The notes: a model not told the origin generated them from the letters alone. Numbered from the stretch's first letter, positions 1-25,940 are shown. The stretch: 64,000 nucleotides of DNA from Bolinopsis microptera (GCF_026151205.1 NC_087081.1:15226340-15290339); one strand, 5' to 3'. Numbers and translations are program-made.

Positions 1-2
1 AT

Positions 3-1622
3 GAGCTTACTAAGGTTGATCTAAAATATGCCATCCAGGACAATAATCATATACTAAGAAAACTCGATGACTTGAATAACTCTAAATCCCTTGAGGGCAA
101 GACAGTTATTCACGCATCCTTTGACATAGAGGCTATGTTCCCGAGTATCCAAAAGGAGGTAGGATTGGAACAATGTAGGCTCCATTTAGACAAGAGAGAG
201 GACCCAATACTCTCTACAGATTGTATAATAGATGCCTTAGAGACAACTCTAGACAACAACATAACAGAGTTTGAAGGTGTCATATACAAGCAGAAAAAAG
301 GAACTGCAATGGGACCAAAGAACGCTTGTGCTTATGCAGATACAGCCATCGACAAGATAGACAGAGATGTCATGGAAGGGACTTGGAGCCACCCTCCTCT
401 CCTATGGGCCAGATACCGCGATGATGTGTATGTCCCTTGGACCCATGGACAGGAAATGCTCGAGGAATTCCACTTATGGCTCAATTCTAGAATGCCAGGC
501 ATAAAATTCACGTTGAAAGCTTCATTAGAGGGCACTGACTTCTTAGACACTTTTATATACATGAAAACAGGCCAACTACATACCAAACCTTACAGTAAGC
601 CATGTGATGACCATGCCTTCCTAGTTCCCACCTCTTGCCATCCTACACATACCATAAAAAACATACCTTATAGCACTGCACTTAGAATCTTTAAACTTAC
701 TTCTGAGCATGATGAGTACATACAAGCACGAGCACAATACACAAGCTATCTTGTGGCAAGAGGTTATAGCAATAGCTTAATTAACCAGGCCTTTAATAAA
801 GTGGAAACCAAGAGCAGGCTCTCCTACTATCAACAACAGAGACATAAGGAGGATGACAGTAGCAAAGGGAGACTCATTCCCCTTGTAACAGATTTCAACC
901 CAGGTCTCCCCAACATAGGACGGATACTTAACTCCCACAAGCACATCCTCCGTCTAGATCTCGAGCTTTGCAAGGTGATTGACCCTGATGGTATTTTTAC
1001 CTCTTTTAGAGGGACAAAAACACTTCATGAGATTCTTATTCATAGCAAACTCCCTCCTGTTGAAGAGCCAGCTGTAGAAGATCCAGGCCACGCCTCTCCA
1101 GACACAGCTGAGGATTCTGATTCTGGAGGTTGCTTCCCTTGTGCTAAGAAATGTGATCTCTGCAAAAACTTCCTGAAACCATCAACCACAATCGGCAGTT
1201 TCCACACCAACCAAGTATTCAGTATCAAAGGACGATTGGACTGTGATACCAAAAATGTTGTGTACATAGTTAATGATAATACTTGTAAGTTAAGTTATAT
1301 AGGATGTACTTCAGACTCTTTAAAGGTTAGATTTAGGAACCATAAATCCCACATTAAAACTCAAAGAAGGACTTGTGAACTTTCCTGCCATTTTATAGAT
1401 AATGAGATTTTGCACAATCTTGACCGTACCACCACTAAGTTGTTTACCAGCACTTTAAGTAAGGACATTAATGTTTCTATTATAGAGCAAGTTGACGTTG
1501 GGAATTTTGAGCAATGTGCCCAGGATAGACTAAGTATTTGTAAACAAAGGGAGAACTTTTGGCAAAACCAGCTTAAAACTTTAAAGCACTTTGGAGGGAT
1601 GAACGTTAGAGAAGAAAGATGA
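3..1622 (+). CDS. Penelope-like retroelement, reverse transcriptase plus GIY-YIG endonuclease (5' end beyond window)
   Basis: The reading frame is open from base 3, so the protein continues upstream of the window. Seen in sequence: an RT motif A (SFDIEAMF, about 120-150), a GTAMGP block (about 300-315), and the catalytic YRDD box (about 414-425). A cysteine-rich linker follows (CFPCAKKCDLC, near 1134). The C-terminal domain has the VVYIV...YIGC pair of a GIY-YIG nuclease, an arginine in LKVRFRNH, and a terminal RENFWQNQLKTL block with the expected glutamate. RT followed by GIY-YIG is the hallmark of Penelope-like elements, which copy RNA into DNA at a nicked or exposed 3' end. No stop or frameshift is visible, so the copy may be young. 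It lies in or next to the 3' end of the minus-strand tetraspanin. The element type is secure; its 5' extent is unknown. Confidence 0.9.
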   Translation, partial: ELTKVDLKYAIQDNNHILRKLDDLNNSKSLEGKTVIHASFDIEAMFPSIQKEVGLEQCRLHLDKREDPILSTDCIIDALETTLDNNITEFEGVIYKQKKGTAMGPKNACAYADTAIDKIDRDVMEGTWSHPPLLWARYRDDVYVPWTHGQEMLEEFHLWLNSRMPGIKFTLKASLEGTDFLDTFIYMKTGQLHTKPYSKPCDDHAFLVPTSCHPTHTIKNIPYSTALRIFKLTSEHDEYIQARAQYTSYLVARGYSNSLINQAFNKVETKSRLSYYQQQRHKEDDSSKGRLIPLVTDFNPGLPNIGRILNSHKHILRLDLELCKVIDPDGIFTSFRGTKTLHEILIHSKLPPVEEPAVEDPGHASPDTAEDSDSGGCFPCAKKCDLCKNFLKPSTTIGSFHTNQVFSIKGRLDCDTKNVVYIVNDNTCKLSYIGCTSDSLKVRFRNHKSHIKTQRRTCELSCHFIDNEILHNLDRTTTKLFTSTLSKDINVSIIEQVDVGNFEQCAQDRLSICKQRENFWQNQLKTLKHFGGMNVREER

Positions 1623-2438
1623 TTTTCTTCTTGCATATTTTATTTTCTCACCTCTACCACTCATTTGGGATTTCAACCCACCATAACTTGAATTGCTGAG
1701 TTACAAAATTTTAAATTTCTTTTATTTGATTGATTGATGGATTGATATTTTGAATAAATTTACTAACATGTCTTTATATCAGGATGACTGTAAAGGTACA
1801 TTTTACCGACATTTGAAGTCAAGGCGTTGTTTTACTGATAGTTGTGGCTAACTAATAATATATATATATATATATAAGGGCTCGCCATGCCTTGACGAAA
1901 GTTTAGCAGACAACATGAACGTTTTTGCAGATAGGAATTATATCAGTTTGTTCATAAAAAATGTGGGTGTGTAGTTAGAATTGCTCTTGTGCAGGAAAAA
2001 AGGTTACCAGGTTAAGGTTTTTTCATACTCATGGCTTCATGGGGTTAGGAGTTCACCTAGTCGTATCACTTTATAAAGGTGTACCCTCTTTGTGTTCCAA
2101 TATGAGAGGTTAACAAAATTTGCAACAGATCCTAACAAAAACAAAACAGAATACTTTATCTGCATCCTAACCCTTACCCTAACTCAAATTGTTCAAGCTG
2201 TCTACCGTAATGTCTACCCTAAACCCTTAGTGACCGGGTTTCTTGGATATTATCAACTTTCTCTGACAAACTCTACATCAAGATTCTAACTTATATACAT
2301 ACCAACTATTTCGTTATGCTACACTCATCAGACTTCTGTAGACATTAGCTTATTGATATTCTACAAAGAATACAGGTACGTACCTCATTTACGTCAATTG
2401 AGTAATACTAATAATGATTGTGCTACTAGAGTACTTAC
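1623..2438. other. Flank of the retroelement, no gene seen
   Basis: This stretch holds a short TA microsatellite (about 1857-1876) and a few degenerate CCCTAA-like units (about 2166-2185). If the minus-strand tetraspanin extends further, this is intron of that gene. I looked on the minus strand for the missing second half of the tetraspanin large loop and found no convincing exon. Confidence 0.4.
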
Positions 2439-4213
2439 CCCGACCAATCGTCGGTTCCATTATTCATCCCACAACAATCAAGCTGAAAATATTTTACGTC
2501 AATGAACGTAAAATTTACGCAAAAGTCGATCTCCTAAAAGCTATCAGGCACAAAGAGATTTACTGCGGAACCATGTTGTGATTCATCCATACTCTTAAGA
2601 GGATTACCGTCCTCCTAAGAGGTGTACCATTTTACGGAGAATAAAAATATGTACAATGTAGGCTAGCCGGTATATAGCCGGTATATAGCCGGTATATAGC
2701 CGGTATATGGCCGCTAGCGATAAGCTAATTTCGAAAGTGGTCTTTTACAGTATATTCTTACAGCCTTCTGGAGGTAATCGAATGGCTCGGTGGCGTTCAA
2801 AGTAAAGTTCTCTCCTCCGTAGAGTCTGAGTTTGCTGGTGAAGATATCGGATATATCTGATCTGACCTGGTAATTGAAACTGTCTAGAAATTAAAACTGT
2901 GCGTAAATAACACATTTAAACATTTTCTTTGTTTTAATCATGTTTGAGCTCACTATTCAGTTTCTTAACAGAAAGTAGAAACTAGCAGTAATATTAATAA
3001 AACATATCAAAAAGTTCTGATCGACCTCCTCTTTATTTGTGATGAAGACCAAGATAAGGACCACTTGAGCAAACACTGCAGCACAAATTAGCAGGAAATA
3101 CTGAAGATTTTGCAGTTATTAACGCGAATAACAAGGAATAGTGCTTATTAGTACAAATGAACCCCCGGCGACGTGAGAAAATGAAAAGACTGAGTGGTAA
3201 ACAACTTAAATACGATTTTGGATAATTGTCATAATATTTATGCAATATGCAGCCATCACGCTCTTTATCGCCAAAACTTAGACACAAAGTTACAATTGTA
3301 GCACATAAACCCAATAGAAGTGGCGCAACGGTAGAGCACGGATATCTTTTATATAATAACTATTGTCGACATTGGTTGATACGGAAATAAGATACATTGT
3401 ATAAGTTTTAGATAAAGTTAAATAGGTTTCCGATATAAATATAACCCTAACCTGTACAAAGCTACATATGAAGGTAACCAATGCCAACGTAAAAGGTTAA
3501 ATCCCCCATTTGACGTATTAAGTTTTTACACAGCAACTCTTACTGAAGTGAAGTAGGGGGACCCCCCCCCCCCCCTGAAGTACAAACCATAGTTAGAAAG
3601 AGGGTGCTAGATTTGTTAGCTCCACAGCAACCCATACCAGCTACGATGAATATAGCTGCCCCAATCCAGATCAGCATGGTGCTCACCGAGATATCATTGC
3701 CTGGGAAAGAAAATACCTTATCGCAAGTAATAATCTCTGGTATGATTAAACAGAATTTTTCCTTGTGTTTGAAATAGAACAAATTATCAACTGGAGACAA
3801 CTCACCTAGAAATTCTTCGTATCCCTCAGCTTCTAGTTTAACATACAGCCCGACAGCGATGAAACCGATCCCTGCAAACTTTTGTATGTCACTACTGAGT
3901 ACTGAGTCTGTTTCTCCTGCCATATTCAACAAATACTCAACAAAAACGTTAAGAATTATGGTGATTTGGGGCGAATATTTAATCTGGCTGTAAGCTTGAA
4001 TCAAGTTGTGGGCTTTTAATATAGTTGTAGGCTTGGTTCCTACTTCCTACTAACACTTACCGAAACGACGATATTCATAATGAAGAGTATCCACTTGACA
4101 CAAGCCTCTCCCAAATCCATGTGTCTCCCGATAATATTAGCAGGTTGCTTGTTCACTCCCACAAAATTAGGAGCTACTTGCTGTATCAGGGATATTCCCT
4201 TGTCGAACTTCAT
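2439..4213 (-). CDS. Tetraspanin A, 3' end missing
   Basis: Exons read on the minus strand: 4213-4061, 3878-3806, 3700-3588, 3100-3026, 2866-2762 and 2482-2439. All phases agree and give about 187 residues. The product starts MKFDKGISLIQQVAPNF. It has a first membrane segment (CVKWILFIMNIVVS joined to FAGIGFIAVGLYV), a second ending in GMGCCGA, and a third (YFLLICAAVFAQVVLILVF). The large loop begins after NKEE and includes the tetraspanin CCG motif (LDCCGMNNGTDDW). The second half of the loop and the fourth membrane segment are not found before the Penelope-like element at 1-1622. The gene may be broken, or its last exons may lie beyond the window. Weak points: the exon 2 acceptor lacks a pyrimidine tract, and the exon 4 donor (GTCGAT) is poor. 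Tetraspanins organise membrane microdomains. This gene is divergent from tetraspanin B and probably its paralogue. Confidence 0.75.
2660..2716. repeat. Short 12-bp tandem repeat (GCCGGTATATA units)
   Basis: Four near-identical GCCGGTATATA units lie between GCTAGC-type ends (GGCTAGCC and GGCCGCTAGC). The block is therefore partly palindromic. It lies in the last visible intron of tetraspanin A, 46 bp past the donor of exon 5. Confidence 0.7.
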
Positions 4214-4965
4214 TGTGTCTTCTAAGCTGAGAGTCTTGTAATTAGTAGTAATTAATTAGTAGTAGTGATTAGTGGTGATTAGTACTGGTTAGTGAAAGGA
4301 GCGAGGAGACTGGAATAGTAAAGTTTTGTTGTTCACATCTCCTTGATAAACAGACCAACAACTATTTTACATTAGTTATTGAAGGGTGAATAAACAAACA
4401 GCTTGACAACAAAAAGTCGGAGTCGGACAACCAAATAACAAATCACGTCACAAAGTAACAAAAATCCAAATGAAGAGAAACGAATCCCAACCAAAAAACT
4501 GGAAGAATTAGAAAACTAAAGACGATTACGACATGATGTAAACAACAAAGAAACAGGGAAGTTCAAGTTGAAGTATTGAGGAGCTGTATACAACTACAAA
4601 CTCCAGCAGCGGAGATAGCACTTTGTACACCAAGTAACATTTCCTCATGGAGACTGTTGGAATTAGAGCTGATTTAGAGTTAATCCATACAATGTGATAT
4701 TTTTTAGTTTAATTAATAATTTGTTTGTTGGTATTGGTAATTAGGTAGTTTTTATCCCATCTTGCATTAAATTTTGACTCACTCAGTTTATAATAACTGA
4801 GAAAAACTATTTTAATTTATACTGCAAATATGATATTTACCACTGGCTGGTTATAATATGGCCCAATTATCGCAAAATCAATGACCGATTGTCATTTTAC
4901 TTTTTATTTGAGAATTTTACTTTTTATTTGATAATAAAGTCTAGCTTGTTGTTATAGTTGCCAGT
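4214..4965. promoter_or_regulatory. Divergent intergenic region between the two tetraspanins
   Basis: These 752 bp separate the two start codons, so both promoters must lie here or overlap the first exons. TAGTGATTAGT-type short repeats lie at about 4248-4294. No TATA box is clear. The assignment as promoter rests only on gene orientation. Confidence 0.4.
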
Positions 4966-7900
4966 ATGGTCCGAGTGTACTACGGAGACCACTTTGAGCA
5001 TCCTTCAACCCACGAACATTTAACAACTCCAGAAACCGTGGCCAAATTCGCTAACCTGTTTCTCAGCTTCCTTCTCATGGTACACACCTTGTTTAGCCAA
5101 ATAGTGAAACTTTTAATAGTGTTTTTTTGTGTATTCTTGGGAATATTTGGTTGAATATTGTTATCTTTGGAAATGTTGGCGTGACGTCACATCACGTATC
5201 ATGACGTCACATCACCCATCAGGTTGGAGGTATAGCGTGTGCTGTTATGGGGGTTTGGCTTGCTTCCACTGCTAATGAGTACAACTACTTCATCACTGCT
5301 AAAGGTTTGTTTCTACTTCTAGATATATAGTAAATGTTTCATAATTTACTTAATTTTAATTTTATTAACAGTCAGCAGTTGTCTCATTTTTGCCAACTTT
5401 ATTCAAACGAATTATTGATAACAATTCGATTAATCCTCAATGATAGCAAACTGTGGCCCAATATACGGAAACTTCATTGATTCAATATATCTCGATTATG
5501 TCAAAGCTTTTGACAAAGTTGACCAGTCCAAAAACTACTACTGAGAAAACTCCAAGTCTATGGTATTCATCCAAAAAAATCATAAAGTGGGTAGCATCTT
5601 TCCTCTCAGACCGGAAACAAGCAGTCGTTGTTGAAGGTCATCTGTCCATCCTTGCATCGGTGCCAGCACTTTCTGCTATGCTGGCGCAATGAGTTTCAGA
5701 CTTAACTTCGCTGTGGGGTAGTCAGAGGATGTCACGAATAATTTATAGTGTACTTTAAAATGACTTGAGTACTTAAAAATGACATAAGCAATTAAAAATG
5801 ACTTTAGTACACTCCTTCGTTTGTCATCCACGAACTGAGTCTAATACTGATAGTTGGACAATATCCGGTTGGAAGAGACAAGGAAAAATGAAACAGGAAG
5901 TTCCTAACTTCCTGTTTCCTTTTTCCTTGTCTCTTCCAACCGGATATTATCCAACTATCAGTATTTCAATCATGAGACTAATAAACAGCGAACTACTCCA
6001 TCATTCGATAAACTGAGTCTAAATTACAACTTTTCGCTCAAGTTGCACGATTTAAGTTTGCACTTAAATATTTAAGTACAACTTAGGGAGTTGAGCTTAA
6101 ATATCGTGTATTTAAAGTTGCGTTAGGCCTCCATATACGGTGCTTGTTGGAAGCTTTATTGTAGTAGAACATAACTAAAGTCTTACTGTAGGTCTAACTC
6201 CAAGTGTGTTGCTCATAACCTACGGTATAGGGCTCTTCTTCTTCAGTTCCGTAGCGTGCTGTGCTACTGCTCGACACTCCGGGTTCCTTCTAGGTGTGGT
6301 AAGTTGCTTAAATTAAACATATTACATAATGTTTAATCCTTGTTACTTTATTTTATAAATCGTTTCTCTAGCATTATTTAATTTTTGAAGAAACATTTTT
6401 AATTCGCAGGAAATTTATTCGTTCGAAGTTTCAGTCTGTTTCTATTTTTAATCTTTGTGTAATCTTAGATCATTGTGACGATGTTTCTGTTAATTGGTGC
6501 AGAAGTAGTCGGAGTTACTTTCGCTTTTACTTACCGAGACAATGTAAGTTATTGTCAGTTTTAAACTCATCTGTCTGATCGAAGGACTGAAGGATCGATA
6601 ATTATAATAATTAATATTGGAACTGTCCTAATATCATTTAATATCCGGATAGGAACATTATGTATGAGTCGGACTGTTTTGGTGTTTATAGTGTTCAAAA
6701 TTAATTACATCATATTCAAGTTCTCAAATTATTTGTTATGAGTGTTGAAAGTATTAAATCACTGTTTTTAATACTTTCAACACTATTATACAACAAATAA
6801 TTTGAAAACATTTCCCCTTGGCACGGATCAATTATCAGAAATTTTGAACTCTAAACATTTTATAATATCGATATAACCGTAAAAATTATTTTCCAGTTTA
6901 AAAAAGACGTTAAGAATGAGTCACTTAGTCTGATAGCGGGATACAGCGCCCCGGGTTGGGAGAAGAACTCTACTGAAGTCTTCGACAGAATACAACAAGA
7001 TGTTAGTTAAGTGTTTTATAAGTATAACGTTCTTATATTTGAACTAAGATGAGGTTGATAAGAGGTAGATGAGACACGTCTCTACTCTCTTACAGCTGTC
7101 TCAAACTGCACTTATAGTTCAGTTATAGTGCAGTTATAGTGCAGCTATAGTGCAGTTATAGTGCAGTTATAGTGCAGTTATAGTGCAGCTATAGTGCAGT
7201 TATAGTGCAGCTATAGTGCAGTTATAGTGCAGTTATAGTGCAGTTATAGTGCAGTTATAGTGCAGCTATAGTGCAGTTATAGTGCAGTTATAGTGCAGTT
7301 ATAGTGCAGTTATAGTGCAGTTATAGTGCAGTTATAGTGCAGTTATAGTGCAGTTATAGTGCAGTTATAGTGCAGTTATAGTGCAGTTAAAGTGCAGTTA
7401 TAGTGCAGTTATAGTGCAGTTATAGTGCAGTTATAGTGCAGTTATAGTGCAGTTATAGTGCAGTTATAGTGCAGTTATAGTGCAGTTATAGTGCAGTTAT
7501 AGCGCAGAATATCGCATCTCATAGTGTAGAATCAATACCTATAAACACATGTCAGCAGGTTACAAACCTTCAATAAACCCTCTGTATAGCTATCATGTTG
7601 CGGTCACGTAGTAGGCCCGGTCGACTGGTCACGTGGGAAGCTCCTAGCAACTGTATGGATCCGGAGTAACGTTGCCAACACCCCCTCATCCTGCTGTATC
7701 AACATTACGTCCTCATGTGGAGAGAACGCGGCTACCTCCTCAACCAATACCTCCTTCAACCGGGTAAGTGCACCTCCTCCTCCGCAAAGTTATTATCACA
7801 CGTAACGTTGTGTCTTGCAGTTAGAGTGTTGCGGAGTAAGTAGCGGACCGGGTGATTGGGGTGCAGCAGGGAGTAACGGGTCTACACTAGCTGTGTACTG

Positions 7901-8941
7901 GGTGGAGAAGGGTACCCACACGGACGATACTCCGGATAGTTGTTGTAAGAAGAACTCTACTGGATGTGGAACTGATCAGATACCTAATGAGGGGGATATA
8001 CTGTGGAGTGAGGTGCGGGTCAACTCATTTCACTTTAACAATCATTCTCTTTCACTTTACTACTATCTCTCTCATCCTCCTGTTCGTCATATTCCATTAC
8101 CAATAACCTTATTTAAATCTTTTTTGCTTTACCAATGACTTTTCCTCGTTCACTATACTATTAACATTAAGAAATGATAAAGAAATTATCCCATTTATTT
8201 TAACTGTACTAATAGCCCCATTCTTGATTACTCTGACTCTACTACTTCCTCGACCATTGTTGCATTTCTTTTTGCCCGCAGTTTATCTGATTCGGATTGA
8301 TAACCTTTAATTCCTTCGGTGGTCACTGGTTAAGCAAACCATAATAATTTTACTATCAGCTGCTATTTTACCAGTTAACTACATAATTAATTACATTTAA
8401 GTAAATATATATCTCCTATCAGGGTTGTGTGACAGCACTATTTGACTGGTTTGACGGCAAGATGCTGTTGTTCGTAGGGACAGTCTCAACCGTCCTTATC
8501 TTCCAGGTAACTTATAGTAACCTGGTTACCTATACAATATACATGCCATAGTTACCTATTCAAGCTTATAACTATGCACTATGACAGATTCAAGCATTTT
8601 GAACTGATAATGGAGATTTGAGAAGGATCTTGATTTTTCCCATCGTGAATTAGAAGTTCAATTTCAGCCATTACATATCATGATGTATTTATGTTTCGTA
8701 ATGTCTAGCGTAATAGGACAGTGTCTTCGGATGCCTGTACTATTGGGTGAAAACTCACAGATACTTAACAGATGAGACTGAGGATTACCACACGTTTCTC
8801 TTTCAATTTCACTTACACGCTTTACTTTCTCTTTCACTTTCACTCTTACTTACACGCATTACTTTCACTTCACTACAATTTCAGATAGTGAATGTGTGTG
8901 GGATGTACCTGTGGAGACGCTGCATCGTTCACGGATTCTAA
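4966..8941 (+). CDS. Tetraspanin B, complete, with alternative large-loop exons
   Basis: Exons: 4966-5079, 5223-5304, 6192-6298, 6469-6543, 6897-7001, then either 7590-7763 (6a) or 7821-8012 (6b), 8423-8506 and 8885-8941 (stop TAA). All joins keep phase. The protein is 271 residues with 6b or 265 with 6a, a normal tetraspanin length. Membrane segments: FANLFLSFLLM joined to VGGIACAVMGVWL; SVLLITYGIGLFFFSSVACC; IIVTMFLLIGAEVVGVTF; and KMLLFVGTVSTVLIFQ. The large loop in exon 6b has LECCGVSSGPGDW, then PDSCC and a later GCG, followed by GC at the start of exon 7; this is the canonical cysteine pattern. The tail has WRRC. Tetraspanins bind partner receptors through the large loop, so alternative loop exons would change partner choice. 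The intron 2 insertion is a LINE fragment, and introns 2 and 4 carry foldback repeats. Confidence 0.9.
5440..5690 (+). pseudogene. LINE reverse transcriptase fragment, frameshifted
   Basis: The segment reads IYLDYVKAFDKVD, then after a one-base frame change LLLRKLQVYGIHPKKIIKW and SFLSDRKQAVVV. This is the region around motif A of a non-LTR retrotransposon RT (the SKAFDKVDH and WIxSFLxxRxQ blocks of Jockey/CR1-type elements). It is a short dead fragment in intron 2 of tetraspanin B, on the same strand as the gene. Confidence 0.75.
5844..5964. repeat. Long near-perfect foldback (58-bp arms)
   Basis: The arms run from ATACTGATAGTTGGACAATA to its complement ending at 5964. I see about two mismatches, and the loop is CCTAAC. 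An AACTGAGTCTA direct repeat lies outside on both sides (about 5833 and 6011), which could be a target duplication of a larger unit. It sits in intron 2 of tetraspanin B. It may be a foldback transposon or a hairpin RNA precursor. Confidence 0.85.
6721..6808. repeat. Foldback (about 35-bp arms)
   Basis: CAAATTATTTGTT plus GTGTTGAAAGTATTAAA pairs with TTTAATACTTTCAACAC plus AACAAATAATTTG. Small bulges occur between the two paired blocks. It lies in intron 4 of tetraspanin B. Confidence 0.8.
7110..7505. repeat. 11-bp minisatellite (AGTTATAGTGC)n
   Basis: About 36 head-to-tail copies with few variants (AGCTATAGTGC, AGTTAAAGTGC). It occupies most of intron 5 of tetraspanin B and ends about 85 bp before alternative exon 6a. 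Confidence 0.95.
7590..7763 (+). CDS. Alternative tetraspanin exon 6a (second version of the large extracellular loop)
   Basis: A second open segment of exactly 58 codons lies just before exon 6b. It is bounded by an AG (TGTATAG) and a GTAAGT donor, and both ends are phase 0 like 6b. It encodes LSCCGHVVGPVDW, then PSSCC and a following CG. These are the same landmarks as LECCGVSSGPGDW and PDSCC in 6b, but the rest of the sequence differs. It contains no methionine at its start. Only 57 bases separate it from exon 6b, shorter than any other intron in the gene, which would hinder splicing of 6a to 6b. I infer a mutually exclusive pair. Confidence 0.75.
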
Positions 8942-9600
8942 ATCTAATCAAGATAATATTCCCACTGATCTGAAACTGGGAACCAGGATATGATCGCCAC
9001 TAATCTGAAAACTGAGAATCTGATCGTTTCTTTTTGATATTCTCCAGGAAATGAGAATATCGGGCTTATTTCAAGGTTCAAATATTTGATTGTTGATAAA
9101 AACTGATTGTGGCTGCTCACCAGAGGACTGCTTGGTCTCACATCACAATAACTTTGTTTGGGGCAAATATGCAATTATGCTCAAATCTGCAGCTGCATGG
9201 TCATGAATGTGACAATACAATTTTGGTATTTTGTTGACGATGATGATTTTACATCTTTATTTGATTCTTATTATTGCGAGTTAAATACGATATGTAAATT
9301 AAAAACTCTTTAAATATTATCCTAAATTAGTTATAGCTTTAATAAAATAATAATTAAATCAAGTGACAAGTATAGTAGAACCTATAATCTTGTTAACAAT
9401 TTTAATTTAATAATAGCTGACGGTTTTTGTAAATGATAAATTCTCGTATTAAATAAAATTTGAAGCAAAAATTGTCATCGCCTTTAATCTATTTGCGAAA
9501 TCTTATACTGTATAGTGTATAACAAGTAAAACGCACCTCTTCATTTTTATTTCAAACTGAGATTTTTAATTCAATTCAATTAGAAACTGAAGATGAAATG
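8942..9600. terminator. Shared 3' region of convergent tetraspanin B and SIK-like genes
   Basis: The two genes converge here with 659 bp between stop codons. Plus-strand AATAAA motifs at 9341 and about 9453 can serve tetraspanin B. A minus-strand AATAAA (TTTATT at 9546-9551) lies 50 bases past the kinase stop. The transcripts may overlap at their 3' ends. Confidence 0.5.
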
Positions 9601-24579
<14,979 letters not shown>

Positions 24580-24699
24580 AGTGTGGAGTGGTTGAGGCTA
24601 GTGGGGAGCAGAGTTACAACATATATCAAACTGTGCAGCACATAGAGCGACATAGAGAGAGGGAGAGAGAGCGCGCTGAATCATATCACACAAATATAA

Positions 24700-25140
24700 T
24701 CGTATCACGTCATTACGGATCACGTGGGTCACGTGACCAGCGCCGCGCGCACTCACTGGTTCTGCTCGACACAGTATTCCGTCACAGCAGCAATGTTTCG
24801 AGTGAGAGCTGCGAGGGTGTCAAGCCTGGCCACGCGCGCCTCACGTGACTGGTCACGTGGGCGCCCTGATTGGATGACGTGACCGGTAGATGGGTCACGT
24901 GGTAAGCGTGACGGGTCACGTGTTGCACCTAGAATAACTTGTGAGCTGCCGATAATGTAAAGCTGGGCTTGCAACCTTGATCTATTGAACGTGTGCTCTC
25001 CACGGTCGTTAAAGTAGAGTCGCCAAATACGGCAATTTTCCATTGCCACCAAGTTGACACGAACAACACGACCACCACTATCCCGACCTCTTAGCACGTA
25101 CTTAACAAAAATTGACGGACAGAGATTGACCACGTGACAC
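24700..25140. promoter_or_regulatory. E-box (CACGTG) cluster upstream of the SIK-like start codon
   Basis: At least seven CACGTG sites lie within 120-560 bp upstream of the kinase ATG. One is a full GTCACGTGAC palindrome at about 24727-24736, the form bound by TFE/MITF/USF-type bHLH-ZIP factors. The stretch is locally GC-rich (GCGCCGCGCGC near 24740). This is a good candidate for the kinase promoter. Confidence 0.5.
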
Positions 25141-25940
25141 TCGACATTGTGAGTTTACCAAGTACTCAAGTTCAGTTCCATTAAGCAGACCTGCCAGCTC
25201 ATACTTGAAACTATTGTATAACTATATTATAACTATATGTAACGTAGTGTAATATTTTACAGTAAGAACTATGAACAATGAAGGATATTACAGAAAATAG
25301 CAAGTGAGCACCATGCACCAAGCATTATTTAAAGTAAGAACATGGTCAAAGTAATCATTAAGTACACCATTTCAAATATAGCATCAAATGAATTGGTATA
25401 AATCAAAATTGGGCACATCGTGCAGTTGTGAATTGCACCAAGAGTTTAATCTGTTTATCAGTCTAAAACTTGGTCAAAGCTCTTTCGACGATCGGAAGAA
25501 AGAAATCATAAACTGTGATGTCCAAATTAAATAGAAATACAAGATCACCAGCAAAATAATAACTGAGCTGAACAAAATTAAAACTGAATGAGGACAATTA
25601 ATCCACAATTCTTCTGAGATATTGAATAAGAGAAGGAGCACGGAATACTGGTGAGAAACGTAAGAAATCGGGAGAGGTTGGTGATGATCATGAACGCTAC
25701 CACAACCACACCCACACTGCAAAAAAATATAGCTCGATATATATGCAGGTGATTGCCAAACTTGGCAAATTAGCAACAAAAACTTGATTTGAATTGTGTT
25801 AGAATAAAAACCCGAATATTTGTTCTTCTGTAATATAAACTATAACGCGCCTCGTCGTAACTCAGGTCGAAACTTGAATATTTATAAATCTTAATATGCA
25901 ATCATGTCCGTAATCTCTGCAACTGCTGTTATAAACTCTG

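Noticed and set aside
2166-2220. Telomere-like CCCTAA strings near the Penelope-like element
   Set aside because: Only a few degenerate units; not enough to claim a telomeric junction.
3540-4004. Minus-strand ORF of 154 residues as a continuous gene
   Set aside because: It reads through two introns of tetraspanin A; only parts of it are exon.
24753-25133. Minus-strand ORF of 126 residues
   Set aside because: Lies in the E-box-rich kinase promoter; no recognisable domain, composition driven by repeated CACGTG-type strings.
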